A stretch of DNA of 64,000 bases from Myotis daubentonii (Eukaryota; Chordata; Mammalia; Chiroptera; Vespertilionidae). The stretch lies in contig NC_081840.1 of NCBI RefSeq assembly GCF_963259705.1, forward strand, positions 5,017,062 through 5,081,061. Reading direction: 5' to 3'. The notes below the pieces were generated by a model. The model did no database searches, had not been told where the DNA came from, and was given only the letters and a program-made list of their open reading frames with translations. Shown piece after piece: positions 25,890 to 37,544 of this stretch. Position 1 is the stretch's first letter; each line of letters begins with the position of its first letter. A program made the translations under genes and the position numbers.

Positions 25890-26101
25890 CAGTGGTTCTC
25901 AACCTTCTGGCCCTTTAAATACAGTTCCTCATGTTGTAACCCAACCATAAAATTATTTTCGTTGCTACTTCATAACGGTAATGTTTGTACTGTTATGAAT
26001 CGTCATGTAAATACCTGATAGGCAGGATGGTCTTGGGCGACCCCTGTGAAAGGGTCGCTCGACCGCCAAAGGGGTCGCGACCCACAGGTTGAGAACCGCT
26101 G
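25890..26101. mobile_element. SPIN-type hAT transposon (nonautonomous)
   Basis: Starts CAGTGGTTCTCAACCTTCTG and ends CCACAGGTTGAGAACCGCTG. The interior motifs (AACCATAAAATTATTTTCGT, GTTGCTACTTCATAACGGTA, GGCGACCCCTGTGAAAGGGT) match my memory of SPIN, a hAT transposon family known for horizontal spread among tetrapods, including vesper bats. No transposase frame. Flanking octamers CTGTAGAG and CTCTAGGT both fit the hAT-Buster nnnTAnnn target pattern but are not identical. Confidence 0.85.
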
Positions 26102-26639
26102 CTCTAGGTCATCTTTATAGCGTTTTCCCCTTTGCATAAGGCACTCGAATCTGCTGGAAATAATACATCCTCCCTGGAACCGAGGGATGCATCCTCGGGG
26201 TCCCTTGAGCCTGGCATCCCTGAGAAGGACCTATCTTTTCCAGTGTGTTTGAGGGTTCTGTTCCCCTCACCCCAACACCCTCCCCCCCCAAATATGGGGT
26301 TTTCTGAAAGGTAGATTCTGGAACTCTGGGGGCAGGAATTTAGCAGAGAACGGGAACAGGAAGCACAGAGCCAACCCTCGCTATCATTTAATGGGAAACG
26401 GAGTGAACTAAGGAATAAGCAGGCAAGAGGGCCGGAGAGGGCTGCAGGGTGTGCGTGCGCACAGGCGTGCTCACCTCCTCCGGGTCTCACGCACGCCTGC
26501 CGGGGACACAGGAAGTCTGCCCCCCCCCCCCCCCGCATTGTTCACAACTCCCTTCCCAGGCAGGCCTCCGCCCTTGCCTCCCTTAAACCCACACAGATCT
26601 CCACGTTCCACCCCAAGAAGTACTGCAGGGGCAGTAAAT
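26102..26639. other. Intronic, single-copy
   Basis: Nothing recognised apart from a poly-C run at about 26520-26534. Confidence 0.55.
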
Positions 26640-27060
26640 CTCGTGTTAATGGAGTGTACGTTTAGGTCCGAGGAGATAATTGACGTTACGGAGAGCCTCC
26701 GCCCCAGCGCTATAGGTTCGCGAATGCAAAAGGGACTCGTTACGGGCGCACCACAAACAAGTAGTAATATATGTATATTGTTCTGAGTGGCATTACAGCC
26801 AAAGTGTTCCGGTCCGCGGGGATTGATAAAACACAAGAAAACAGCAGACATGCACTTGTAAATTTGTCTCATTTGTCTCTGAAGTTAAAGGTTATTCCCT
26901 TGTTCTGAATTTGTAATAAAAACATGCTGGCCCAAGCTTTGTGGAGAATGTTTGAATATTTAAATTGTGTATAATGATGGGCAATTACGGGGTAAAAACT
27001 GGACCTTCTGAATGGGGGAGTGCCGTGTGGATGGCCCAGTGTTTTCCCGCCGATGACTCA
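26640..27060. promoter_or_regulatory. AT-rich island, candidate conserved enhancer
   Basis: Repeat-free, AT-rich block with complex sequence, including CCCTTGTTCTG (SOX-like), AGATAATTGACG and TTTGTAATAAAAACATG, set inside GC-rich intron. Conservation not tested. Confidence 0.4.
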
Positions 27061-27409
27061 TTAATCTTTAATGCGTCGCAGGCGCCTTCCCCCAAAGGGG
27101 TACGGGGACCGTTCCCGGCCGGGTCCCTCCCCCCACGAGCCAGGAACCAGCCAAGCCTGGGTTTGCCAGGGCGAAAGGGATTTTTTTTTTTCCTTTTCGT
27201 TTTTCAGTTTTGTTTTCTTAAAATTGCATAGCACATCTCTCCAACCAGGGGCACAGACACAGGCCATGGCCCCTCGAGGGCACAGCACGAATCTCCTGTG
27301 CCCCCATTGGGCACCCCCCCCAGGAGGGCAGGGGGCTGGCAGCGAGCCCCAGCTGTGCCCACGGTGGCACATCTCCCGCTCAGAGCCGAGGTGCCCGCCT
27401 GGCCCGCCC
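27061..27409. other. Intronic, single-copy GC-rich
   Basis: Nothing recognised between the two AT-rich islands except T and C homopolymer runs. Confidence 0.55.
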
Positions 27410-27745
27410 AGGTTAACCAACTGCAGCGTTCGAGTAACTCCAGCCAGCTTGTCACCAAGCACAAAAGTCATCAGCGAGTGAATGTTCTTTTCTGCACCAC
27501 AATTAAGACGAATCAATACGACGTGCCACAAATGGTATTTTACTCTCAATAAGGACTCGAGCTGAGTTTATTCAGAATATTTTAGCGCCTCCCCGGGGGA
27601 TTTGGGGCCTACGCAGATGGCAAATAAAGTACTCAGCCTAAGGCTACAGCACATTATGGTAATTCTAATGTCAGATGTACTTTAATATACAGCTCTATTT
27701 AATCACCCCATTATTTCACATTTCCATATGAAAAAACCTGCGGCA
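27410..27745. promoter_or_regulatory. AT-rich island, candidate conserved enhancer
   Basis: Repeat-free block with CACAATTAAGACGAATC, GGCAAATAAAGTACTC (forkhead-like core) and CATTATGGTAATTCTAATG. Pairs with the island 350 bp away. Confidence 0.4.
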
Positions 27746-28709
27746 CTCGCCGCGCTGAGCCTCTGCCGCGGTGCCAGCTTCCTCCAGCCGCCGGCAGCCG
27801 GGCGATGGCCACCCTCGCCAGGCGCCGCTGACAGCGGCCGGGTGTCAGAAAATCGGAGCATCCGGAGATGTGCCGACAGCCATGGGAGGTTACAGGAAAC
27901 AGAAACCTAGCACCCCCACCCCCGCCCAGGTTCACACAAAAATGCAGGGGGGGGGTGCGTGTGTGCACGCATGTGCTAGCACATGCACACACACACCAGG
28001 TGGTAGGGAGAGGATCGCACCCGTGCTCACTACATGGTCCCCCATCCAAAACCCGTGAGCCCAGCAGGGCGGCTGGGTGGCCCAGCGGCTCATGCCCGTG
28101 GCCCACAGGGACGGCGCCAGCTGGTTCTCATGGCACTGCCCACCCCACGCCCAGAAGGCAGATGAAGGCAGCAGCGACGCCAAGGGGCAGGAGGCTGTGC
28201 CCATAACAGAAGAGGAGGGGAGCGCTCCAGGAGGATGGGGGCTGGCGGCCGGGGGCTGCAGCCCAAACTGACCGCAGGATCTGCACCAGGGAGGCGGAGG
28301 CCCAGAAGCCCGGGCCCCGGGGAGGGGGTCCTGTGAGACCCGAATGGCCGCAGCACCTCCAGGCTGGCTGGGCCCGCCAGCTGGCGGAGAGATGCCGGCG
28401 GAAGCACGGGTTTTGGCTGAGCCCAGGAAATCACTCTCACGCTGTCACGCGCACACTTGGCCACGCGGCGTTCCAAGAAAGCCCAGCACGGAACCCGCTG
28501 ACCACCCAACTCTAGGTTTCTCCAAAGATGGGTTTGCTGATGGATGAAATGGCACCTGGCACCTGACCCTGTAGGGTGTGCCAGTAATGAGTCAACGCGA
28601 AAAGCCACAGAATAGGATTCTAGCGAATGGTTGCCGCGTATGTCATCAAAACGAGGCGCTTGCCTGGAAGCAGGCGAGGCCCCACTCCTCACACGGTAAA
28701 AATCTTCCA
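27746..28709. other. Intronic, GC-rich, nothing recognised
   Basis: A short poly-G run (27946-27954) and CA-rich patch near 27960-27998; no exon or transposon identified. Confidence 0.5.
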
Positions 28710-28829
28710 CAGGAAGAGAAGAGAAAGAGAGGGAGGACAGGAGAGAGGAAGGAAGGAAGGAAGGGAAGAAGGGAGGGAGGGAAGGAGGAAGGAAGGGAAG
28801 GAGGGAGGGAGGGAGGGAAGGAAGGAAAG
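28710..28829. repeat. Polypurine GGAA/GAGGG tract
   Basis: About 120 bp almost entirely A and G on the plus strand, with clustered GGAA units. Confidence 0.9.
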
Positions 28830-29269
28830 GCAATGAAGTCCTAACATAAGTTGCCCAGAATACTGGCAAATTCCTCAAAATTGTCCATTGACCAATATCA
28901 TCAGTTGCCTAATTCTGGGAGATTTGTCTTATAAGCTCAGCACAGGAAATGTTTTCAAGAAAAACTTCCTGATTATTGGAAGGGGTGAACTCTGGCCACA
29001 ACCCTGCCTGGCCATTTGGAGTCAGACAGGCCACCTCCCCCGGCCCCACCCGCCCATGGCCACACCTGGTCAACCCTCAAACCAGAACGGTCCTGGGACT
29101 TCTTTTTAAAATACACTTTGGGGGGCAAAATTCAACACTGGGAATTCATTCTCAATTTCCAAGTCCTTTGACCCACCCTGTTATTATTATTTGTCAACCT
29201 AAACATAGAGGCTAACATGACTGCTCTCCAGGCCTTTTACTGGTTGTCAGTTTGGGAGAAAATAAAAGG
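28830..29269. other. Intronic, nothing recognised
   Basis: 28840-28990 is AT-rich and repeat-free; the remainder is unremarkable. Confidence 0.5.
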
Positions 29270-29430
29270 CTAGACCAGCAATTCTCCCCTGAGGACTGGG
29301 TGCCCTCCTGGGGACTTGGAGCCATGTGCTAAGATGGTTCTGATGCCACCCTGGGAGGGGGTGCTGCTGGCACCTTGAGGGTAGAGGCAGGGGTGCCGTT
29401 AGGCAGCATGTAGCAACGAACTACCCGGCC
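29270..29430 (-). mobile_element. MER5A-like remnant
   Basis: GCAATTCTCCCCTGAGGACT, GGTAGAGGCAGGGGTGC and CGAACTACCCGGCCCC are the diverged reverse of the MER5A order seen at 16404-16623. Confidence 0.65.
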
Positions 29431-30879
29431 CCAAAGCCGAGTGCTGGGGTTTCACGGTACTGGGCTCCCTTGTGTGCACTTCAGCTTGAACCTGCAGAAC
29501 AGACTGCAAGAGAAATGTTCAAAATTGGGGGTAAGGCAGAGAGGGAGAAGGGGTGGAGATGGAGGGTGGAGAGAAACTGAGAGACGGGTAAGCGGGGGGC
29601 GGGGTGGGGGGGTGCTGACATCATTTACTTTTGGCAAATAAACGAACTGTGGAATCCCAGTCAATCTCATCACTATAGCAATCATCTGCATTCCGGAGTG
29701 GCCCCGAGCTGTGCAGCGGGGCCTCCTGGGGAGCTGAGCCTTAAGCGGGGGACGCCAGCCTGCGGGACGCCAGCCTGCGCAGGCTCAGGAGCAGGCGCTG
29801 TGGCTGCGCCCCCTCCACGGCCACCACCAAAACACCTCCCTCCAGACCGGGCCCGGCCCCCAAGGCAGGGAGGGCAGGGGCTGCCCTAGATTCCGCTGCT
29901 CAGACGTGAGTTTTGCAACAGCAGCTGCAGGAGACGAAAACCCAAATATCCTTCCTGAAGTCAGAGAGATAAAACATAATTTCTGCTGCGTACGCCACTC
30001 TTAGGCTGCAGCCACACTTATGCGGGGGGGGAGGGGGGGGCGCGGGGGGGAGAATGACCACGCAAGCCTTAGTCAATTTTTTTTTAACACGGTCCGCAGA
30101 GACGACATAAAAAGTACGATTAAGGGCCGCTCAGAACCCCAGGGCCTCCGAGAACCTGCCTCCTCCAGAATATTTTTAGAACAATCGCTGGAGTGATTCT
30201 TCTTAGTTGTAGAAACACTCCGAATCAGACAGTCAATTTTCCCCCTATCTGCAGAAGTGCGCTGGCTCGGCCGGCCGGCTGCGTGTGTTTGGCTTGGCGG
30301 CGGTTCACAGCGCTGTCTTGGCCGCCTTTCCTTGGAGCGCGCACCGTGAACCTGGCGCTCTGCACACAGTAGCACTTTCATTTTAAGCGCCCCGGCCACG
30401 CTCCCCTAATAACAGCCTGGAAGCTGCAAGCTCCTGTCAGGCCAGCCTGGGAGTGGGGAACAGAGCCGGGCTTTCGGGGGGCCCTCCCCCCACACTAGGG
30501 AGCATAAACCGGGGCTGCTGCTCTCAGTCAAGCTGTTAAAAGGCGGAAAATAAAACAATGCCCGCACGCTCTGGGGACGGCAGCGGGCCTTCACCTCGCC
30601 CGCCCGCCCGCCTGACCGCCCAGCACACTCCCAGGCCCAGCCCCAGCCCCAGGGCGCCCCCCCCCTCCTTCTTCCAGAACCTGCTGAAGTTTGGATGGGA
30701 AGGGACACAGGGACTTCAGAACCACACTGGGGCCAGGTCTCAGGACTAAGAGACGGAGCTGCATCTCCTGCTCCCAGCCTTGGCTGACCAGCAATGGGTG
30801 AGCTCAGCACCCATCCCGAGAGGCTAAAGCATGCGTCCAGACAGCGCCCAACAGAGGAAGCTAGTGATTGCTGAGAATG
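29431..30879. other. Intronic, GC-rich, G-run clusters
   Basis: 30023-30051 holds three long G-runs separated by 1-4 bases. No exon or transposon recognised. Confidence 0.55.
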
Positions 30880-30942
30880 AGAGAGTGAGTGAGTGAGTGA
30901 GTGAGTGAGTGAATGAACAAGTCAATGAATGAATGTATGAAT
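30880..30942. repeat. (GAGT)n / (GAAT)n microsatellite
   Basis: GAGTGAGTGAGT repeats passing into GAATGAATG. Confidence 0.93.
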
Positions 30943-32193
30943 GACAGCAGAGTGGGGCTAGGAGGGAGGAGGAGGAGAGGGACCACTCTCCTTCCCTGAT
31001 TAGTAGCTGTGGTCCCACCCTCCCCGTTAGGGCAGTTGTCACTCAGAAAAGGGGCTCCCAGGTCCAGTTCCCGCCCCTCCCTGGCGTCAGGCACTGCAGT
31101 TATTTCGGCCTCTTCGAGAACGGGCGCATCCCCACTGTCTCCGCTTCACAGGCTCCCCTTTCTTCCTCTCTGTGTTGTTTACAAAGGTTTCATTATGTTT
31201 TCAACTCATCAGAAAGGCCCCGCTAATACACAATTAACATGTGATTATAAAAAAAATTAAAATAGCTTCCAGAAGAAGGAAATGTAATTAAGTAGAGAAT
31301 GCTTTTCAATAAGTGCTTGCTTTAACCCATTGTCAGAACACAGGCTCCGTTCGTCCACAATGCCTGAACAGATGCCAGGGGCAGAATGTTAAAAGCAAGT
31401 AAAAAAAAAAAAAAAAAAGACACAAAAAAAGGAACATTATTTTCTGGGGGAATAATACGCATGGGTTTGGCACCGCGACGTGCGTGCGCAAGAACTCAGA
31501 TCCCGGCTGCAGAGGGGCGACCCGCCCCCAGTCCTCTCCCCACCCTCTTCTGCAAGAATGTCTCCCTTCTACACAGAAAGTAAGTGATTAAGCCCAAATC
31601 TAACGCAACCAGGGTGGCTGAGTGCAGAAACAATAGGCAAACGCGCACATTTACAAGCCCCACGGCTCACAGGCGTTCCGTCCAGGTCGGAAAGGGGGCC
31701 TTGCTCTCACCACTTTCTCATCAATTCTGGGATCATTTTGCTTCCAATCCTGTGGGCCAAATTTCAGAGGGGGATCGGTCTTGAAAAGCCCCAAATCTAA
31801 AATGGGTTTCTAACCTCATGTTCAAGAAGCTCGCTGACCAATCAGAACATGTTGTCACTTCCCCATCGCTGCAGCCACCCCAACCCATTCTGTGAGCCAG
31901 TGAGCGCCAGCCGTTGGTTTTACTGGCCACAATGCTTGCCAATGAAATGAGGGCGCTACGGTGGGCTTCGATGGTTTCCGCCGATCACTAGGGCCCCAGG
32001 AACTGTAAATTCAACGGGTTCCCACGAAGATGGGACAGGTGCGAGGAACGTGTATGTCCCCGCACACAAAGCATCCGGTCTTCACCTTAATTCTCCCAAA
32101 GGTGACGGAGAAGATGCGAGATCGGTGGCAGGGCTGCCACGCCGGCCACCTGCCCTCCGACCTTCCAACCTGAGCACAAAGCAAATGCCTACC
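30943..32193. other. Intronic, single-copy
   Basis: 31170-31330 is an AT-rich, repeat-free patch; a 19-bp A-run lies at about 31401-31419. Nothing else recognised. Confidence 0.5.
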
Positions 32194-32399
32194 CGGCCGG
32201 CGTGGCTCAGGGGTGGAGCGTCGCACTATGAACCAGGAGAGCACGGTTCGATTCCCGGTCAGGGCCCATGCCCGGGTTGCGGGCTTGATCCGCAGTGTGG
32301 GGCGTGCAGGAAGCAGCCAATCGGTGATTCTCTCTCATCACTGATGTTTCTTTCTCTCTCTCCCTCTCTAAAATCAATAAAAATATATATTTTTTAAAA
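32194..32399 (+). mobile_element. Ves SINE, full length
   Basis: Head GCCGGCGTGGCTCAGGGGTG (A box), GGTTCGATTCCCGG (B box), body CAGTGTGGGGCGTGCAGGAA, a CT-rich linker and tail ATCAATAAAAATATAT. Clear tRNA-derived pol III SINE of bats. Confidence 0.96.
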
Positions 32400-35106
32400 T
32401 GCTCCAGGCCCCAGACTGCCCCCAGCAGCAGAGGTGACAGTGAATGGCCAAAACCGCACCGAGCCGCCCAGGCTCCGGAAACGCGCCCAGGGCTGTGGGC
32501 CCGGCCTGCCCAGGAGCTGGGCTCCCGGACAGTCACTCTAGCCCGGCGGTCAGGGAGCAGGGCCGTGTCCAGCATTCTGTCCTCTGGGCCACTCAGGACA
32601 CTGTCCGGCGCGGCCCCATGAACCTGAGCCAGGGACCAGACGCACTGGTTCCTACTCCCAGCGCGCACCCACTCCGAGTTCTTAGCTAAGTGACGGGGAC
32701 AAGGTGCTCAGCTCCTCTGATCTGTCCTTCAGGGTGACGTGCCCATCTGCACAACGATGCCGAGAGGAAGACAGCTGCTCTGCGTCTTTTAGGGAGAAAA
32801 GTGAGATTCAAAGGGTTTGTGTGGCCGGCCCGAGGGTCTGTTCTGCAAAGGAGCCCAGACCCAGGCCTGGAAGATTTGGCTCAAGAGCCTGTCGTCCTAA
32901 CCGTGAGCCGACTGCCCTCAATGTCAGTAACCCCGGGAGCCGCCAGACCCGCCCGGCGCACCCGTCAGCAGGGCCGAGTCCCCACCCCATGGCACCCCCA
33001 CAGCTCACAGATCCCCACCTGCCCCTGAGGATCACATGTGCCTAAGAGCACCCACACCATGAAACAAAGGGCTGGCCAGCAACAAGCAAGGTCCACCCAG
33101 CTCTCCCACAGAACCAGCTGGGGAAACTGAGGCTGCCCAGCCTGAAGAAAGGCCTTCCCAAGGTCACACACAGGTTGAGGGAGCCGAGCCCTGGCTCCCG
33201 ACCCAGCCTCCTTCTGAGTGCCCCTGGCCAAACACACCACTGGACCAACGCAGCCGGCCCACTCGGACCCAGGCCTCCTTCTGGAAGGAGAAGAAGAGAA
33301 GCCACGGCAGCTCCCCTGACATTCCCCATGTGTCCTTCATGGGGGTGCCCCAGGAACCCCGTCTCACAGATGAGACCAGAACACTGAAGGCAAATGACAC
33401 ACCCATAGCCTACAGTTCCGGCCCAGCATCCTGTCCTCGCTCCCTCCCCCCCATAACTCCCCTCACTCCAGGACCCAGGACACGTCCCTGGGCCACAGCA
33501 CCCCAAAAACAATGGCTTGCCCTCGCCAAGCCCTTGCTGAGGAGTCTCGGTGTGTCACTAACCCTTGCTAGGCTCTTCACCTCAATTCCAAAGGGAGAAT
33601 CCATGGCTCAGAGAGGTGAAGTAACCTGCCTGAAGCCACACAGCTCAGACGCACCCGAGGCCTGTAGTTCAGATGGTGCTCAAAACCAATGTAAATAGCA
33701 CCCCCTTCCACACCCCACCCCACCACCCCCCTCCCCAAAGATGGCAGGCCTCTCCAGAGCACAGAGTCCCGTCCATCCCCATAGCTTTTCACCATGTGCC
33801 ACCCTCCGACACATAGTAGGTGCTCTACCAACGCCTGCTGGACTGAACGGAACCGCCTCTCCTGCCCGCCTCCGAGAAGAGCCCTTAAAATTCTGCAGTC
33901 GGCGCCCGCCCCGAGCGTCTGCGCGGCGCAGCGAGAACTGACAATCCTTCCTAGATAAATATCTGGAAAGAAGTCGGGAAACAATTAAAACTAGAAGCTA
34001 ATAAATGATGAAGAAGCCCATGAGCCAAGTCCTGGCCCACTTCCCAGTCTTCATTCATGCATCAAAAAACCCCCAGCGGTCCAAGGCTTTGAGAGGGCAG
34101 CTGGGCAGTGGGGCTGTCCGGCTTAATATAAATGGGAATTAGATATGATCAAATGTACTCACTGCGTTCCCAACAGCAGACACTATCTCCAACTCCCCCG
34201 CCCGTGTCTCCCAGCCAAGCCCCCTTCTCGGGAGCTGTTGACAGATGATCTTGTAACCAGGCAACCAGGCAGAGGAAAGGGCCCAGGGTTCCCGCACAGG
34301 AGCAGGGGCGGCTGCGTGCCGCTCATGGTGGCTCCCGGGCGGCAGCGGCGTGACACCCTCTTCTGGATCCCTAAAATCAGGGGGCGCGGTACCCCAGCGG
34401 CTCACGCAACATGAAGGCTGACGTGCCCCAGCATCTCCCTCCCCTGCCCCGGCCACGCTGGCCAGCTTGGCGGGGACACAGCTCCCTGTCCTCATGGCCA
34501 CACAGGCCTGCAGCAAAGGCCCAGACCACAGCCTTTCCCGAGAGGCCCTCCCTTTGCAGGAGCCCATCCCCCTTGACCCAGGGCATCTGCAGCTGTTTTG
34601 ACAAATGCTCCCACGATGCCGGTGCACCAACGTCTCGGAGGTGCGGCGGGCTCAGCTGCACTTTGGGGAACCGTGTCCAGGCAGAGAGAACGCCTTGGGT
34701 CTGTGGGAGGGGAAACAGAAAAAGGACCTTGGGGTTCTTGGCCGAGGGCACGGGAGCTCTCTGAGCCCTGAGCATGTGCAGTCACCCGCTCTAAAACTTC
34801 AACACGCTTTCGAGGCCCTGTCAGACACTTCGAAAGCTGAGCTCTAACACTGGGCAGCGGGCATAAGCCAGGCGTTTTCACACCCAAGGGGACACCGAGT
34901 CCTCCGGGGTTAGGCGGGTGTTGTCATCATCATACCCATCTGGGTAAGATCCAAGCTCAGGGAGAGAGGCGGCAGAAGGATCATTTTCCAAGAGCCTACT
35001 ATGTGCGAGGAACTGAGCCCAAGGTTTCACATACGTGACCTTGTGAACTTTATTTTCACATCGGGATGCACACCTAGGCCCCTGCTTCTGAACCAGATGT
35101 CAAATG
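32400..35106. other. Intronic, GC-rich with scattered MIR-like pieces
   Basis: MIR-like cores (minus) near 33110-33180, 33355-33420 and 33575-33665 (CAGAGAGGTGAAGTAACCTG). Nothing coding recognised. Confidence 0.55.
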
Positions 35107-35329
35107 GATGTCTCTCTGCCTGAGCATCGACCTAGGAGCCAGGAGGTCATGGTTTGATTCGCGGTCAGGGCACATGCCAGGATTGTGGGCTCCGTCCCCA
35201 GTGTGGGGTGTGCAGAAGGCAGCCGATCAATGATTCCCTCTCATCATTGATGTTTCTCTCTCTCTCCTTCTCCTTTCCTCTCTGAAATCAATAAAAATAT
35301 ATTTTTAAAAAAATAAAGATGTCTCTCTG
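35107..35329 (+). mobile_element. Ves SINE with 12-bp target-site duplication
   Basis: Body 35119-35317 lacks the first part of the head and ends in ATCAATAAAAATATATTT plus an A-rich tail. It is flanked by perfect copies of GATGTCTCTCTG (35107-35118 and 35318-35329), direct proof of insertion by target-primed retrotransposition. Confidence 0.96.
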
Positions 35330-36502
35330 ATTCCCCTAGCCTGCGCTAGCAGTCTCCTTGTTTTAAAGCACTGGATAGGATTACAATTGGTGGCAGCGAG
35401 TCGGACACAGACGAGTGAGAAGAGGGCCACGGCGGAAGGCATGTCTGCATGAGCCTGGTGTGTACCGGCTCCATCCCCAGGGCCTGAGAACCGCCGGCCC
35501 CTTCTTGCCAGCCAGCCGAAGTCAGTATGCAAAGCAGGTGCGGACCCTGAGTTCCGGGCAGAGCTGTCATTTTATTCCTTTCTCTCCAATAACCACAGTG
35601 CACTTAATAATGAGAATGAGTGAAGTTGGAAAATTAAAAATTGGAAAGGGAATAATTTTGTTCCAGGAGGCAGGCCTCCAGGATGTTCCTGTGGATATCG
35701 GAGGGTGAGGGCGGGGGCACCCCGGGGAGGAAATGAAGACCCTGTTGGGGCGGGGGAATATCATCTGAGGATCTAATAAAGTTCTTCTGACCACACACAC
35801 AGACACACACACACAGACAACTCACTCGCTCTTTCTAGCTGCAGGAATAGAAATTCTTTCTGGGTCTCTATCTAAATGGAAATGACCACAGCTAGAGACG
35901 GGGTGGACAGCCGAAGTGGAGAAGACACAGAAACTGGGGCCATCCACGCAATAGATGCCCACACCGCATGTCCCACCTCTGGACCATGCATCCCCCAGCC
36001 CCAGAGGCCCTGACTCCAATGCGGACCAACAGGCCGAGAATGGACATGAAGCCACTGAAAAGAAGATGCCGCTGCCACGCACAGGGACGCCGGCTTTCCG
36101 TGTTGGGAGCCATCCGTCACGGCCGGGCCGACGGGAGCGTTTCCAGCGCGTCTCCCCCGTTCATCTCAGGCCTGAATGGTTTTCTGGGAAACAGTGAGGA
36201 GGAGCTAATGAAACCGCAAGCTTGGCAGCGCCTGATGGCGTGTGCCCGGCTAGAAACCTCTCTCCAATCAGCACAAGTCATAACTTCTGAAATCAATATT
36301 ACTGCGTCTTCTGATTTTTAAAGGAATCTTTTCTTCTCATACAACATTTCACAGAGAACAGGCCAGGATACGAAGAACGTAGAGACCATCCAAGTGACCT
36401 GCGTTAAAATTTCCGAGTTTGCTTTCTGTCCCCCTGCTGTGGACTTAGACGCGCACACACAGACATCTACCAACGGAGCTCAGACTGTCTACAGTTTGGG
36501 TT
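35330..36502. other. Intronic, single-copy
   Basis: 35570-35665 and 36280-36420 are AT-rich patches; a short CA-rich run sits at 35793-35818. No exon recognised. Confidence 0.5.
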
Positions 36503-36506
36503 TGGG

Positions 36507-36561
<55 letters not shown>

Positions 36562-36775
36562 TTGATTTCAGAGAGGAAGGGAGAGGGAGAGAGAGAGATA
36601 GCAACATCAATGATGAGAGAGAATCATTGATCGGCTGCCTCCTGCATGCCCCACACTGGGGATCAAGCCCACAACCCGGGCATGTGCCCTGACCTGGAAT
36701 TGAACCGTGACCTCCTGGTTCATAGGTCGATGCTCAACCGCTGAGCCTCGCCGGAGGCGCTGGGCTTTTCTCTCT
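36503..36775 (-). mobile_element. Ves SINE with (TC)n tail and 15-bp target-site duplication
   Basis: Reverse-oriented SINE with GAGAATCATTGATCGGCTGC, the B-box region and head CGCTGAGCCTCGCCGG. TGGGCTTTTCTCTCT occurs at both edges (36503-36517 and 36761-36775). The (TC)n run (about 36511-36558) lies beside the left copy. Confidence 0.95.
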
Positions 36776-37134
36776 GGATATTAAGTGGGAGCATTTCCCC
36801 ACATCCCTAGAGACACCATGAGATCTTTATTTGAACCTCTCAGGGATGGTCCATCCCACGGTGGGGACCCCCTCAGTTAACTGGTCTCCTCCTGCTGGAA
36901 TGTACACACTGCCCACTGCTGCAGGGACACTGCAGGGTGCGCCGGCGTTTTTCTGGGCATCCCTCGTTAGTTTCAGGGTGGAGCCCCTGGGTCAAGGGTA
37001 GGAAGGACCTGGCTGTGTGTTCCCTGCTGTGCCCTCCACCCCCGCACATCCCACAACAGTTCACAGCTCACCCTAGTGGGTGAGAGTACCTCGCTGACCC
37101 CACCCGTGGTCAGCACACATCAAGAAAGCCTTCC

Positions 37135-37300
37135 GCCTAATGCAGTGGTCGGCAAACCGCGGCTCGCGAGCCACATGCGGCTCTTTGGCCCTGTAGCATG
37201 GGCCACGAAGTTTCAATCGCACTGTACGTGCACGCCCGCACGTGGTATTTTGTGGAAGAGCCACACTCAAGGGGCCAGTTTGCCGACCCCTGGTCTAATG
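37135..37300. mobile_element. Short hAT MITE with 8-bp target duplication
   Basis: Element 37143-37292 (150 bp) starts CAGTGGTCGGCAAACCGCGG and ends AGTTTGCCGACCCCTG, which are complementary. The flanks GCCTAATG and GTCTAATG are an 8-bp duplication with one mismatch, fitting nnnTAnnn. No transposase. Confidence 0.93.
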
Positions 37301-37544
37301 GATGATTTGGGGAAAACCTCCCCGGCTGGACTGGCCACCTGACCACACCCGCTGCGTCGGCCCAGCTGTTTCCCAGTGCATCCCCACGCATGCCCAGCAC
37401 CGATGCCACACCTGCCCACGCCCCTCTCTCCAGCTCCCGGGACGCCAACTCCGTCCCCACAGCACGATGCTTTGCACGGGGCCATTGTCCACAAACCATC
37501 CTTTTAAAAAAACAAACAAGAGCACGTCGCCGATACTTTGCTGC

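Noticed and set aside
27071..27481. Open frame of 136 codons near the candidate enhancers
   Set aside because: Low-complexity (a T-run gives a Phe/Ser-rich stretch) and no recognisable protein.
32194..32290. tRNA gene
   Set aside because: A and B boxes are present, but they belong to the tRNA-derived head of a Ves SINE with SINE body and A-rich tail following; no cloverleaf with a proper anticodon arm was evident.
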